Assembly (NCBI RefSeq): GCF_012516475.1 | Contig: NZ_CP051217.1 | Span: 372,001 to 436,000 of the forward strand | DNA from: Parasphingorhabdus halotolerans | GTDB lineage: Bacteria > Pseudomonadota > Alphaproteobacteria > Sphingomonadales > Sphingomonadaceae | Direction: 5' to 3' | DNA: 64,000 nt | In this document: positions 31,455-40,308 of the stretch, piece after piece | Position numbering within the stretch: position 1 is the stretch's first letter | Layout: every line of letters begins with the position of its first letter | Notes under the pieces: model-generated | What the model saw: the letters and a program-made list of their open reading frames with translations, nothing else | Database searches by the model: none | Told to the model about the DNA's origin: nothing | Translations under genes and position numbers: made by a program

Positions 31455-32840
31455 TTATTCTTTCATCGGCATGGAGAGATCGACATCGCTGTTCGCGACG
31501 ATAGACAACACCGTTGTCCAGGCCGCGACGTTTTGCTGCATTTGCTTGGGATCAATCTTGTCGAGCGTGTCATCTGGCGTGTGGTGCAAATCAAAATAGC
31601 GGGTGCCATCCTGGTTGAGATCAATCACCGCCAGATTACTATTTGCAATAATGTCGCGAATGTCAGCGCCGCCGCCGGCTTTGTCGGTGCTGCGACCGAT
31701 ACCCAAAGGCAATAGCGCCGCCGCGATTTCATCTTCCAATGCTTTGGCACCTGCCGGTAGATTGAATTTCACGCGCCAGACATTATCCGCGCCGAAATCG
31801 GACTCCATCGCCAGGCCATGCTTGTCGCCCTTGCGCGCTTCTCCATAAGCCTTGCCGCCCCATATCCCGACTTCTTCCGCGCCGGCCCAGAGAATGCGAA
31901 TGGTACGCAAGGGTTGGCCGTGGTCCATGATCTGCTTGGCAGCGGCGGTCACGATCCCGCAGCCCGCGCCATCATCAAAAGCGCCGGTTGCCAGATCCCA
32001 GCTATCAAGATGGCAGGCTACCAATATCATCGGCAGGGATGGATTACGCCCGGTCACTTCCGCGATCACATTGCCTGATTCTTGCTGGCCAATATTTTTC
32101 GGTGTCAGTTTGAGTTTCAGCTTCACCAGTGTCTTGGATTCCTCGCCAAGCTTCACCATGCGCTCCAGATTATCGGCATCCGGCAATGACAATGCACCTG
32201 CGGGGATCGGGGTTTGATCAAGGAAACCCGCGCCGCCCGTATGCGGGTTGCGGTGGTAGTCGGTGCCGATGGACTTGATGACATAGGCCACCGCGCCCTT
32301 CTTCGCCGCGACTCCGCCACCAATCCAGCGAACCGGGCCGAACGCGCCATAGCCCGAGCCATCCTGCGTACGGGCCATATCGTGCGTTACAAACGCGATT
32401 TTGCCCTTCAGGCTGCCATCAGGAACCGCCTGCATCGCGGCAAGAGAATCGAAATAGGCGACTTCAGCCTCGATGCCTGCCTCGCCCGTGCTGGCGCTAT
32501 TACCAAGGGCGGTAACCTTCAATTCCTGCGGATAAGGCGCGGTGACAAATGCCGTTTCCTCGCCGCGGACCCAGGTATCCATCATAAACGGTTCGTTGCG
32601 GACATTCTGAAAGCCGAGCGCCTTCAGTTTTTTCACCGACCAGACCCGCGCCCGCGCTTCCTGTTCTGTGCCCGCCTGCCGTGGTCCGACTTCCGTGGTC
32701 AGGCCTTCGGTAATTTCGTAGGCAATCGTGTCATCAAGGGCTTTTGCCTGCATGGCTTTCACGCCATGCGAACCTGCCAATGCGGTAGTGGAAAAGAGAA
32801 GCGCTGAGGCTCCGGCGAGTACCAGGGATGTTTTTCTCAT
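31455..32840 (-). CDS. M28-family zinc metallopeptidase (secreted aminopeptidase-like)
   Basis: The 461-residue protein has a Sec signal peptide (LVLAGASALLFSTTALAG). The M28 zinc-site motifs are visible: CHLDSWDLATGAFDDGAG (His, Asp), WAGAEEVGIWGG (Glu pair) and FDLHHTPDDTLDKID (His). A PA-type insert precedes the catalytic core. It is predicted to cleave N-terminal amino acids or dipeptides in the periplasm. The gap to the divergent ettA is 113 bases. Confidence 0.9.
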   Translation of the reverse strand: MRKTSLVLAGASALLFSTTALAGSHGVKAMQAKALDDTIAYEITEGLTTEVGPRQAGTEQEARARVWSVKKLKALGFQNVRNEPFMMDTWVRGEETAFVTAPYPQELKVTALGNSASTGEAGIEAEVAYFDSLAAMQAVPDGSLKGKIAFVTHDMARTQDGSGYGAFGPVRWIGGGVAAKKGAVAYVIKSIGTDYHRNPHTGGAGFLDQTPIPAGALSLPDADNLERMVKLGEESKTLVKLKLKLTPKNIGQQESGNVIAEVTGRNPSLPMILVACHLDSWDLATGAFDDGAGCGIVTAAAKQIMDHGQPLRTIRILWAGAEEVGIWGGKAYGEARKGDKHGLAMESDFGADNVWRVKFNLPAGAKALEDEIAAALLPLGIGRSTDKAGGGADIRDIIANSNLAVIDLNQDGTRYFDLHHTPDDTLDKIDPKQMQQNVAAWTTVLSIVANSDVDLSMPMKE

Positions 32841-32953
32841 GGCGACTGCCTAACCCGCCTTATTGCATTTGCCAATGCTCTCTTGCGAGTCCGGCGCACT
32901 TTCGCTAGGCGATGCGCAAATCTTACCACATTTGAAGCAAGGAAATCCGCCAG

Positions 32954-34633
32954 ATGGCCGTCCAATATAGCTATGTCATGAAGGGTCTGACCAAGACCTT
33001 CCCCGGAGCGCCGAAACCGGTGCTCGATAATATCCACCTGCAGTTTCTGCCGGGTACAAAAATCGCGATCATTGGTAAGAATGGCGCGGGTAAGTCTACG
33101 CTGATGAAAATCATGGCGGGGCAGGACGACGAGTTTCAGGGCGAGGCATGGGCAGGGGAGAATATCCGTGTCGGCTATCTCGCGCAGGAGCCTGAGCTGG
33201 ACGAGACCAAAACGGTCAAGGAAAACGTCATGGACGGCGTCCGCGAAGTCGCCGATCTGGTCGAGCGCTTTAACGAGATTTCGACCATCATGGGTGATCC
33301 GCCGGAAGATGCCGATTTTGACGCGTTGATGGAAGAAATGGGTACGCTGCAGGAAAAGATCGATGCCGTGGATGGCTGGACGCTCGATAACCAGCTGGAA
33401 ATTGCGATGGAAGCTTTGCGTTGTCCTCCCGGTGATGCCGGTGTGGTAGACCTGTCGGGCGGGGAACGCCGCCGCGTCGCGCTCTGCCGATTGCTGCTCG
33501 ACAAGCCCGAAATCCTGATGCTCGATGAGCCAACCAACCACCTCGATGCCGAAAGCGTCGCGTGGCTGGAGAAGCATCTGATTGAATATGCCGGCAACGT
33601 CATTCTCGTCACCCATGACCGCTATTTCCTCGACAATGTGGTGAATTGGGTACTCGAAATCGACCGCGGCAAGGGCATCCCGTTTGAGGGCAATTATTCC
33701 AGCTGGCTCGACGCGAAAGCCAAACGCATGGCGCAGGAGGAGCGTGAAGACAAAAGTCGTCAAAAAGCGATTGAACACGAACTGGAATGGATGCGGCAGA
33801 GCCCGAAGGCGCGGCAAACCAAGTCCAAGGCGCGTATCAAGTCGTTCGACGATCTGGTCGCGGCGCAGGAAACCCGCCAGATGGGCAAGGCGCAGATTTT
33901 GATTCAGACACCGGAACGTCTCGGCTCCAAGGTGATTGAGGCCAAAGGCCTGACCAAGGCTTATGGCGATAAATTGCTGTTTGAAGATCTGGAATTTTCC
34001 CTGCCACCGGGCGGGATTGTCGGGATTATCGGGGCCAACGGCGCGGGTAAGACGACTTTGTTCCGTATCATAACCGGTCAGGAAACGCCGGACAGCGGCT
34101 CGCTCGAACTCGGCGAAACGGTGAAGCTCGGCTATGTCGATCAAAGCCGCGATACGCTTGATGCGTCCAAAAACATTTGGGAAGAAATTTCCGGCGGGCA
34201 TGACTTTTTCACTTTCGGCAAGAATGAAGTGCAGACGCGGGCCTATGTCGGCGCGTTCAACTTCAAGGGCGTCGATCAACAGAAGAAAGTTGGCCAGCTA
34301 TCCGGCGGTGAACGCAACCGCGTCCATCTCGCGAAAATGCTCAAAGAAGGCGGCAACGTGCTGCTGCTCGATGAGCCGACCAATGATCTGGATGTCGAAA
34401 CCCTCCGCGCGCTCGAAGACGCACTGGAAAGCTTCGCCGGTTGCGCCGTGGTCATCTCGCATGACCGCTTCTTCCTTGATCGGCTCGCGACGCATATTTT
34501 GGCGTTTGAAGGCGACAGCCATGTTGAATGGTTTGAAGGTAACTTCGAGGCTTACGAAGAGGATAAACGCCGGCGTTTGGGCGATGCAGCGGATCGACCA
34601 ACGCGGGTTGCTTATAAGAAATTGACTAGGTGA
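32954..34633 (+). CDS. ettA: Energy-dependent translational throttle protein EttA (ABC-F)
   Basis: The 559-residue protein has two ABC ATPase domains with no membrane part. Domain 1 has GKNGAGKST, signature LSGGERRRVALCRLLL and LDEPTNHLDAES. Domain 2 has GANGAGKTT, LSGGERNRVHLAKML and LDEPTNDLDVET. EttA binds the ribosomal E site and gates elongation by ATP/ADP ratio (known for E. coli). AAGGAA precedes the ATG. A 480-residue antisense frame across this gene is an artefact of its codon structure. Confidence 0.95.
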   Translation: MAVQYSYVMKGLTKTFPGAPKPVLDNIHLQFLPGTKIAIIGKNGAGKSTLMKIMAGQDDEFQGEAWAGENIRVGYLAQEPELDETKTVKENVMDGVREVADLVERFNEISTIMGDPPEDADFDALMEEMGTLQEKIDAVDGWTLDNQLEIAMEALRCPPGDAGVVDLSGGERRRVALCRLLLDKPEILMLDEPTNHLDAESVAWLEKHLIEYAGNVILVTHDRYFLDNVVNWVLEIDRGKGIPFEGNYSSWLDAKAKRMAQEEREDKSRQKAIEHELEWMRQSPKARQTKSKARIKSFDDLVAAQETRQMGKAQILIQTPERLGSKVIEAKGLTKAYGDKLLFEDLEFSLPPGGIVGIIGANGAGKTTLFRIITGQETPDSGSLELGETVKLGYVDQSRDTLDASKNIWEEISGGHDFFTFGKNEVQTRAYVGAFNFKGVDQQKKVGQLSGGERNRVHLAKMLKEGGNVLLLDEPTNDLDVETLRALEDALESFAGCAVVISHDRFFLDRLATHILAFEGDSHVEWFEGNFEAYEEDKRRRLGDAADRPTRVAYKKLTR

Positions 34634-34674
34634 TGGTTAAGTATATCATATGCTAATACAATGGAGCGTGATTA

Positions 34675-35733
34675 ATGGCAGAAGAAGAAGTTGCTAGCGA
34701 TGACTGGGAAATAGAGAAAACTGAAGATTCGCCTGAAGATGAAGCTGAACCCTCTTTAGAATATGAGATAATGAACTTTCCAGCCGACATAACCCTTGGC
34801 GGTTATGTCGAGTATGATGACAAAGAGCAACTCGAAGTCCCCCCATTCCAACGAATGTACGTTTGGGATCGGGTCAAAGCAAGTAAGTTAGTCGAGAGTT
34901 TTTTGCTTGGACTACCCGTTCCTGGGACATTTTTATACAAACGGAAAAATAGCTCTTCGTATTTAATTATCGATGGGCAGCAAAGGATCAAATCTGTAAT
35001 CCGTTACATTCGCGGAACTTTTGACGAAAAAGTTTTTCGTTTAAAAAACGTTGACCCGAGATATGAAAATAAAACTTTCAGCGAATTAAGTGAAGATGAT
35101 CAATTCAGATTAACAGGGTCGGTGTTGCGGGCAACAATTATTCAACAAATAAACCCTTTAGATGATACTAGTATTTATCATGTGTTCGAACGACTAAACA
35201 CTGGTGGTGTAAATTTGAATCCAATGGAGGTCCGACAGTGCGTTTCTTACGGTCCATTTATCGAAGGATTGAAGCAAATAAATGAGGTAGATTCTTGGCG
35301 GAAAATTATTGGTAAACCAATGTTGGACAAACGATTGAGAGATGTTGAACTAGTTCTCCGATGCCTTGCACTTTCAGAAACTGGCGAAGAATATGAAAAA
35401 CCAATGAAGGGATTCTTGAATCAGTACGCCGAGGAAATGCGCAACAAGCAAGATGAAATTGAGGGTATGGTAGATAATTTTACTCAGACTTGCGATCAAA
35501 TACTAGAAGCACTCGGTGAAAAACCGTTCCATCTAAGGGGGCGCTTGAATTACGGCGCGCTTGACTCAGTATTTTCAACTCTTTTAAAATTTGAACAGCC
35601 AGATGATTTTGCCGAGCGATTTCAAAATCTATTAGAGGATGATGATTACCAGGAATCAATTACTTACAATACCAGTGATGAATCGGTTGTTTCTGTTCGA
35701 TTACAGAAAGCGCAAGAGGTGTTGTTGGGTTGA
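34675..35733 (+). CDS. DUF262 protein (ParB/Srx-fold nuclease-like)
   Basis: The 352-residue protein has an acidic N-terminus, then VPPFQRMYVWD (55-65) and IIDGQQRIKSV (98-108), the hallmark motifs of DUF262/GmrS-type ParB/Srx-fold domains. VFERLNTGGVNLNPMEVRQC follows as the conserved C-terminal motif of that domain. DUF262 proteins include type IV restriction enzyme parts and several defence modules. The gene looks distinctly AT-rich against its neighbours. It sits 41 bases after ettA and overlaps the HEPN gene stop-start (TTGA), so both act as a pair. Target unknown. Confidence 0.88.
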   Translation: MAEEEVASDDWEIEKTEDSPEDEAEPSLEYEIMNFPADITLGGYVEYDDKEQLEVPPFQRMYVWDRVKASKLVESFLLGLPVPGTFLYKRKNSSSYLIIDGQQRIKSVIRYIRGTFDEKVFRLKNVDPRYENKTFSELSEDDQFRLTGSVLRATIIQQINPLDDTSIYHVFERLNTGGVNLNPMEVRQCVSYGPFIEGLKQINEVDSWRKIIGKPMLDKRLRDVELVLRCLALSETGEEYEKPMKGFLNQYAEEMRNKQDEIEGMVDNFTQTCDQILEALGEKPFHLRGRLNYGALDSVFSTLLKFEQPDDFAERFQNLLEDDDYQESITYNTSDESVVSVRLQKAQEVLLG

Positions 35734-36197
35734 GCATCTCTCTTGACCGGACCCGGTTTGTCACCGAAGAAATCACCGGTTTTCTGGCAGTGCAAGCTGA
35801 ACAAAACCGAAACATAGAATCGTATTTCACTCAACATCTTTTGGTTGTCTTCTATTCGGAAACTGAACAGAAAATTAAAAAGTTGGTAGAACATCGTCTC
35901 AATCAAATCGACGATAGAAAAGTAGCGAAATTTATATATTCGACAAACGAAGGAATGTTGAATCGAATAAAAAAAGGGGAACTAAATGACCTTTTGAAAA
36001 AGTTTGATTGCGGGGATGGGGATATTATTGGTGACGAATTCAGCCAGGCTGAACATCAAAAATACTCGGGTGCAATCGCGAACCGACATAGCGTTTCTCA
36101 CGGGGAGGGAGCTTCCATGACTTTAGAAGAGTTTTTGGAGGTTTTAAATGCGACCGAGAAAATACTAACTTTTGTTGAAGAAAAAATTTCTGAATAA
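35730..36197 (+). CDS. HEPN-domain protein (MAE_28990-type), predicted RNase
   Basis: The 155-residue helical protein carries the HEPN RNase motif R-x4-H at R119-H124 (NRHSVSHG). The length and layout fit MAE_28990/MAE_18760-type HEPN proteins, recognised from memory. TTG at 35730 overlaps the DUF262 stop (TTGA), and AGAGG lies 10 bases upstream. A DUF262-HEPN pair suggests a defence or toxin module, with the HEPN protein cleaving RNA (inference). AT-rich composition points to acquisition by transfer. Confidence 0.8.
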   Translation: MSISLDRTRFVTEEITGFLAVQAEQNRNIESYFTQHLLVVFYSETEQKIKKLVEHRLNQIDDRKVAKFIYSTNEGMLNRIKKGELNDLLKKFDCGDGDIIGDEFSQAEHQKYSGAIANRHSVSHGEGASMTLEEFLEVLNATEKILTFVEEKISE

Positions 36198-36233
36198 GCT
36201 TAAGTCGCAAAAAATTTACAACCAATGTTAATA

Positions 36234-37712
36234 TCACTTCGGTGACGCATTTATTTGCTTCCAGCCCTTAAGACTAACCCCAACAATCGCCCCCAACGCC
36301 GCCAAGAACCCCGGAATAATCTCGTAAACACCCGGACCGCCCATAAACTCGGCATTCCAGCCCAGCGCGATCCATGCGATCACCACAACCGCGCCGGTCA
36401 CCAGCCCCACCACAGCGCCCGCGCCGGTCATCCGCTTCCAAGTCAGCGATAGCAAAATCAACGGCCCAAACGCCGCGCCAAATCCGGCCCAGGCGTTGCT
36501 TACCAGCCCGAGCACCTGACTGTCCGGATCGCGGGCAATGATGATCGCGGCGACCGCGACCAGTGCGACAAACACCCGCCCGGAATTGACCGTTTCCCGC
36601 TCGCTGGCCTGTTTGCGCAGGAATAGCCGGTAGAAATCTTCGGTTAGCGAGCTGCTACTAACCAGCAACTGCGAGCTGATCGTACTCATGATCGCAGCGA
36701 GTAGCGCGGCCAGCAGAAACCCGGTGATCAGCGGGTGGAACAATGTGTTGGCGAGCAGGATGAAGATGGTTTCGGGGTCATCAAGAATAATCCCGTTTTG
36801 CTCGACATAGGCACGGCCCGCGATGCCGACGCCGATCGCGCCGAGCAGCGCCACACCCATCCAGCTCATCCCGATATTTCGCGCCTTTGGCACATCCGCA
36901 ACCGACCGCACCGCCATAAAGCGCACGATAATATGCGGTTGCCCGAAATAACCGAGGCCCCACGCAACCGCAGAGAGGAAGCCAACAAAGCTCAATCCCG
37001 CCGTCAAGCTGAGAAAACTGGGATCGATTGCGTTGAGCGTCGCGGTGACTGCGCCCGCGCCGTCATCATCCATCAGAACGACCAGTGGCATCAGCACCAG
37101 CGCCACCACCATGATGCAGCCCTGCACAAAATCCGTCAGGCTAACCGCCAGAAACCCGCCAATCATCGTATAGGCCAGCACTACGCCCGCCGTAATCCAG
37201 ATACCGAGCATATAATCGCTCATACCGGTATCGCCGAACAGCCCGGCAAAGCTGCTCTCAAACAGCTTCCCGCCACCAACCAGCCCCGCTGCGGTATAAA
37301 CTGCAAAGAAAACCACGATAATCACCGCCGATGTGAGGCGCAGCGCCAGTGCCTTGTCCGGAAACCGATTGGCGAGAAATTCAGGGATGGTGAGGGCGTT
37401 GCCCAGCTTTTCCGTCTGTTCGCGGAGGCGAGGGGCAACGATAATCCAGTTAGCCAGCGCGCCAACGAAAAGCCCGATGCCAATCCACGCTTCGACCAGT
37501 CCGGCCGCATACAGCGCTCCCGGCAGGCCGAGTAGCAGCCATCCCGACATGTCCGAAGCACCCGCAGACAGCGCTGCCACCGCCGGATGCAGGCTTCGGT
37601 CGCCGAGTAGATATCCCTCGCTGCTATCGGTGGATTTCCGCCAGGCATAAAGGCCGATGGCAAGCATCAGGACAAAATAGAGCGCGAGCGAGATCAAGGT
37701 TCCGGTTTGCAT
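36234..37712 (-). CDS. putP: Sodium/proline symporter
   Basis: The 492-residue polytopic protein has about 13 hydrophobic segments in the SSS-family order. It begins LALYFVLMLAIGLYAWRK and has GDRSLHPAVAALSAGASDMS, a PutP signature in TM2. The region QPHIIVRFMAVRSVADVPKA is also characteristic. It would import proline with Na+ for carbon, nitrogen or osmoprotection. No putA is beside it. The 36-base gap to the convergent HEPN gene marks the edge of the AT-rich insert. Confidence 0.93.
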   Translation of the reverse strand: MQTGTLISLALYFVLMLAIGLYAWRKSTDSSEGYLLGDRSLHPAVAALSAGASDMSGWLLLGLPGALYAAGLVEAWIGIGLFVGALANWIIVAPRLREQTEKLGNALTIPEFLANRFPDKALALRLTSAVIIVVFFAVYTAAGLVGGGKLFESSFAGLFGDTGMSDYMLGIWITAGVVLAYTMIGGFLAVSLTDFVQGCIMVVALVLMPLVVLMDDDGAGAVTATLNAIDPSFLSLTAGLSFVGFLSAVAWGLGYFGQPHIIVRFMAVRSVADVPKARNIGMSWMGVALLGAIGVGIAGRAYVEQNGIILDDPETIFILLANTLFHPLITGFLLAALLAAIMSTISSQLLVSSSSLTEDFYRLFLRKQASERETVNSGRVFVALVAVAAIIIARDPDSQVLGLVSNAWAGFGAAFGPLILLSLTWKRMTGAGAVVGLVTGAVVVIAWIALGWNAEFMGGPGVYEIIPGFLAALGAIVGVSLKGWKQINASPK

Positions 37713-37813
37713 GAAGCGTTTATAGTGGGTTTGGCATTTGTGTCACGCGTTGAGAGACTTCGCCCTCGTGGCGGGGGTCGTGACCGGTGATTATTATACC
37801 AAATCAAAAAAAT

Positions 37814-37897
37814 CGTCATTGCGAGCGTAGCGAAGCAATCCAGAGCCTGACTCGCCGCCCTGGAGTACCGCGTCGCCTTCGGCTCCTCGCAATGACG
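37814..37897. repeat. Palindromic dispersed-repeat element between putP and NYN gene
   Basis: CGTCATTGCGAG (37814-37825) is an exact inverted copy of CTCGCAATGACG (37886-37897). Between them, GCGTAGCGAAGCAATCCAG resembles a family of short palindromic elements seen in many genomes (from memory). The arms would form a long hairpin in RNA or DNA. No transposase is present. It is a REP/MITE-type candidate; only one copy is in this window. Confidence 0.7.
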
Positions 37898-37915
37898 GTT
37901 TTGTTTGTGTTGAGT

Positions 37916-38674
37916 TCACCGCAACCGTTTTACAAATAATTGCCCATTATCATCACGTTTTGTCTGAAAGTTTGGAACAGCCTCGAACATATCAGAAAGC
38001 CGTGAAAAGCCGTAGCTCCGTACATCAAAGCTCGAACGATTGCCCGCAATCTTGCCGACTTCGCTCAAACTCGCATAGCCTTCAGCATCGCGTTTGCTGG
38101 CCATATATGCGTCTATCAGCAGTTTCAGCAGCTCTTCGCCGACACTGCCGGTGGCCGCGCTGCTTTCGCCGGAAGATTCGGATGTTGCCGCCTTGACGTC
38201 ACTCTTCGGAGCGGGTGCGCGGTCGCGCTCGTCCGCCTTGATCAGCGCATCAACATCAATAAACCGGCTGCACGCTTGCCGGAACCCCTCAGGCGTTTTG
38301 GCGCTGCCAAAGCCATAGACGGGCAGACCTTCCTGCCGGATACGCATCGCCAGCGGCATGAAATCACTGTCGCTCGACATGATCCCGAAGCCAGTGACAT
38401 TGCCCCGAAACAGCAGGTCCATCGCATCAATGGTCATTTTCATATCGGTGGCATTTTTGCCCTTGGTCAGGTCAAACTGCTGCTGCGGCTCAATGCCATA
38501 TTTGTGCAAAATATCGACCCAGCCTTTGAGCGATTGCTTGCGCCAGTTGCCATAGGCGCGGCGGATATTGACGGTGCCGAGTTCTGCCAGAGCCGTAAGC
38601 ACGGGGTCTATGCCGTTATGGCTGGCATTGTCGGAGTCGATCAATAGTGCGATATTGTCGTTGTTGTTTTTCAT
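37916..38674 (-). CDS. NYN-domain protein with C-terminal LOTUS/OST-HTH-like region
   Basis: Residues 8-140 are a NYN (PIN-like) domain with acidic residues at D13/D15 (LLIDSDN), D77, D83 and D102/D104 (MSSDSDF), fitting metal-dependent RNase sites. After a Ser/Ala linker, residues 175-252 read like an OST-HTH/LOTUS domain (LLKLLIDAYMASKR and KIAGNRSSFDVRSYGFSRLS). LabA/DUF88-type proteins are predicted RNases. The gene stands alone with 75 bases to the next. Confidence 0.85.
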   Translation of the reverse strand: MKNNNDNIALLIDSDNASHNGIDPVLTALAELGTVNIRRAYGNWRKQSLKGWVDILHKYGIEPQQQFDLTKGKNATDMKMTIDAMDLLFRGNVTGFGIMSSDSDFMPLAMRIRQEGLPVYGFGSAKTPEGFRQACSRFIDVDALIKADERDRAPAPKSDVKAATSESSGESSAATGSVGEELLKLLIDAYMASKRDAEGYASLSEVGKIAGNRSSFDVRSYGFSRLSDMFEAVPNFQTKRDDNGQLFVKRLR

Positions 38675-38749
38675 CGAGAAGTGATGAACCGCAAGAAGCA
38701 GGCGTTCAAGTGGAAAAAGCGCGATCCTGATGGCAAAAATGGCTAAAAC

Positions 38750-39376
38750 TTATGGGACGAGCCAGCCCGAATCCCACTGATCCGTTTTTTCATTCCAGAA
38801 AAATAACGCACGGCGATGGCCGGTGTGGGCGAGATAGAGCCATTCTATGCGATTTATTTCAGCCAGCAAGACGGCAAAATTGATGCGGGCAGGGGCGGTT
38901 TGCTTGGCGTCGGGCTTCTGCCCCTCAATCGCCGGATCAAGGCCCGAAGTTGGTGCGTCCACCGGAGATCCCGGTGGAGGATCGGCGAGATAGCATCGTT
39001 TTCCGTAGGGAGAAGCTTGCTCCCACGCTTCCTCTGCGATTGCGCCTTCGCGCTCTATCCGCGCTGTGCCGGATAATCGGAGCTGAACTTTCGCGTCCGG
39101 ATGATAGCCCAATATCGAAATTGCCCCGCCGTTATCCAGATCGGCCACTTTGGATACGCGCGCATCGGTGTTGAAACGAAGCATGCGTGTTTCACGATCC
39201 ACATCGCGCAAAACCATGATCCGCTGGCTAGGCGTGCCGTCCGCCGTCACCGTGCCGACGGCCAATGTATGCAGTGGCGAATGGCGGTCTTTTTTGCCGC
39301 TGGTCAAAAGTTCCCACGATTTCTCAAGGGAAAGGTCTAAATTATTGAAATAAAATTCTTCTTGGGAGAAAGTCAT
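38750..39376 (-). CDS. Pyridoxamine 5'-phosphate oxidase-family flavoprotein
   Basis: The 208-residue split-barrel protein has GTPSQRIMVLRDVDRETRML and RFNTDARVSKVADLDNG, the FMN-binding signatures of the PNPOx-like family. The C-terminus ALFFWNEKTDQWDSGWLVP fits the same family. It may act on pyridoxal compounds or be a general flavin reductase. Its ATG overlaps the carbonic anhydrase stop by four bases, so it is the last gene of the sbtA operon. Confidence 0.82.
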   Translation of the reverse strand: MTFSQEEFYFNNLDLSLEKSWELLTSGKKDRHSPLHTLAVGTVTADGTPSQRIMVLRDVDRETRMLRFNTDARVSKVADLDNGGAISILGYHPDAKVQLRLSGTARIEREGAIAEEAWEQASPYGKRCYLADPPPGSPVDAPTSGLDPAIEGQKPDAKQTAPARINFAVLLAEINRIEWLYLAHTGHRRALFFWNEKTDQWDSGWLVP

Positions 39377-39995
39377 TCAACAGCCGAGAAATTTCCGGTA
39401 CTTTCGTCGAGAGTGAAAAGCTTGGCTTCACCAATCGCATACCAGGCGCCGTGTAGCTTCAACTCACCGGCTTGCTCACGGCGGGAAATGAAGGGAAAGC
39501 TTCGGAGATTTTTAAGGCTGACCTTTACCGATTCAAGCTCCAACTCGCGCTGCGGATCATCAGGAGCGTCATGGACAACCCGATCTCGCGCTTCGCGAAC
39601 AATAGTCATCCATTCGTCAATGAAACTGAGTCCCGGTTCTCCCAAATCGTCCCCTTCCAGCGCCGCCTTTATCCCGCCGCACTGACCATGACCAAGAACG
39701 ACGATATGTTTGACGTGAAGGCCGGTTACACCAAATTCAATCGCTGCCGACGCCCCGTGGAGTCCGCCCCTTGTTCATAGGGCGGAACCAGATTGGCGAC
39801 ATTGCGCAAGGCAAACATCTGGCCGGGTCCAGTATCAAAAATCGTTGCGGGATCAACCCGGCTATCGCAACAGGAAATGACCATCACAGGTGGGTTTTGG
39901 CCGTCCGCCAGTTCATCGTAGCGCGCCTTCTGCCGGGGGTAGCTATACTCCTTGAACCGGTGATAGCCCTCCAGCAGTGCGTTAAATTCAGGCAT
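39373..39995 (-). CDS. Beta-carbonic anhydrase, with one apparent frameshift
   Basis: The enzyme interconverts carbon dioxide and bicarbonate. The first half has ISCCDSRVDP with zinc ligand C42 and the D44/R46 pair. The second has VLGHGQCGG, carrying the His and Cys ligands. A missing base near 39761 splits the frame after PYEQGAD; adding one T restores HGASAAIEFGVTG and 207 residues, the normal length. The ATG overlaps the sbtB stop by one base, so it is translated with the SbtA-SbtB pair. Confidence 0.85.
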
Positions 39996-40305
39996 TAGAA
40001 ACGGTCTCCGCGAACGACTTCTACGTTGCCAATGGTAATGAACAAACCGTGGCTATCAAGCAAGGGAGCCACTTTGTCTGCTAATTCATCAGCCTTTTCC
40101 TGATTGGCAATCATCAGGACAATCGATTTTGCCGCTGCGCCGGTGACTTCGTCGTGATCCCAGCGACCGTCACGGCCTCCTCCGGAAGCGATCTTGATGA
40201 TGCTCCAACCGGAAATATCAACTTCTTTCACCAGCCTGATAACGCGCGGAATCAGGGGGTGTCGACCAATATTTCAATGCGCTTGCGCTGTACCGTTTTA
40301 ACCAT
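39995..40305 (-). CDS. sbtB: SbtB-like PII-family protein, with one apparent frameshift
   Basis: Adding one G to the run at 40255-40259 (five, probably six) joins MVKTVQRKRIEILVDTPLIP to RVIRLVKEVDISGWSIIKIA and gives 103 residues, the PII-like length. The rest has GAAAKSIVLMIANQEKADE and a C-terminal strand ITIGNVEVVRGDRF. SbtB proteins bind SbtA and regulate bicarbonate uptake with adenyl nucleotides (known in cyanobacteria). The gene lies three bases after sbtA and one base into the carbonic anhydrase gene. Confidence 0.8.
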
Positions 40306-40308
40306 GAT

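Noticed and set aside
32837-34279. 480-residue antisense frame over ettA
   Set aside because: It mirrors the codon bias of the well-supported ettA gene and resembles no family.
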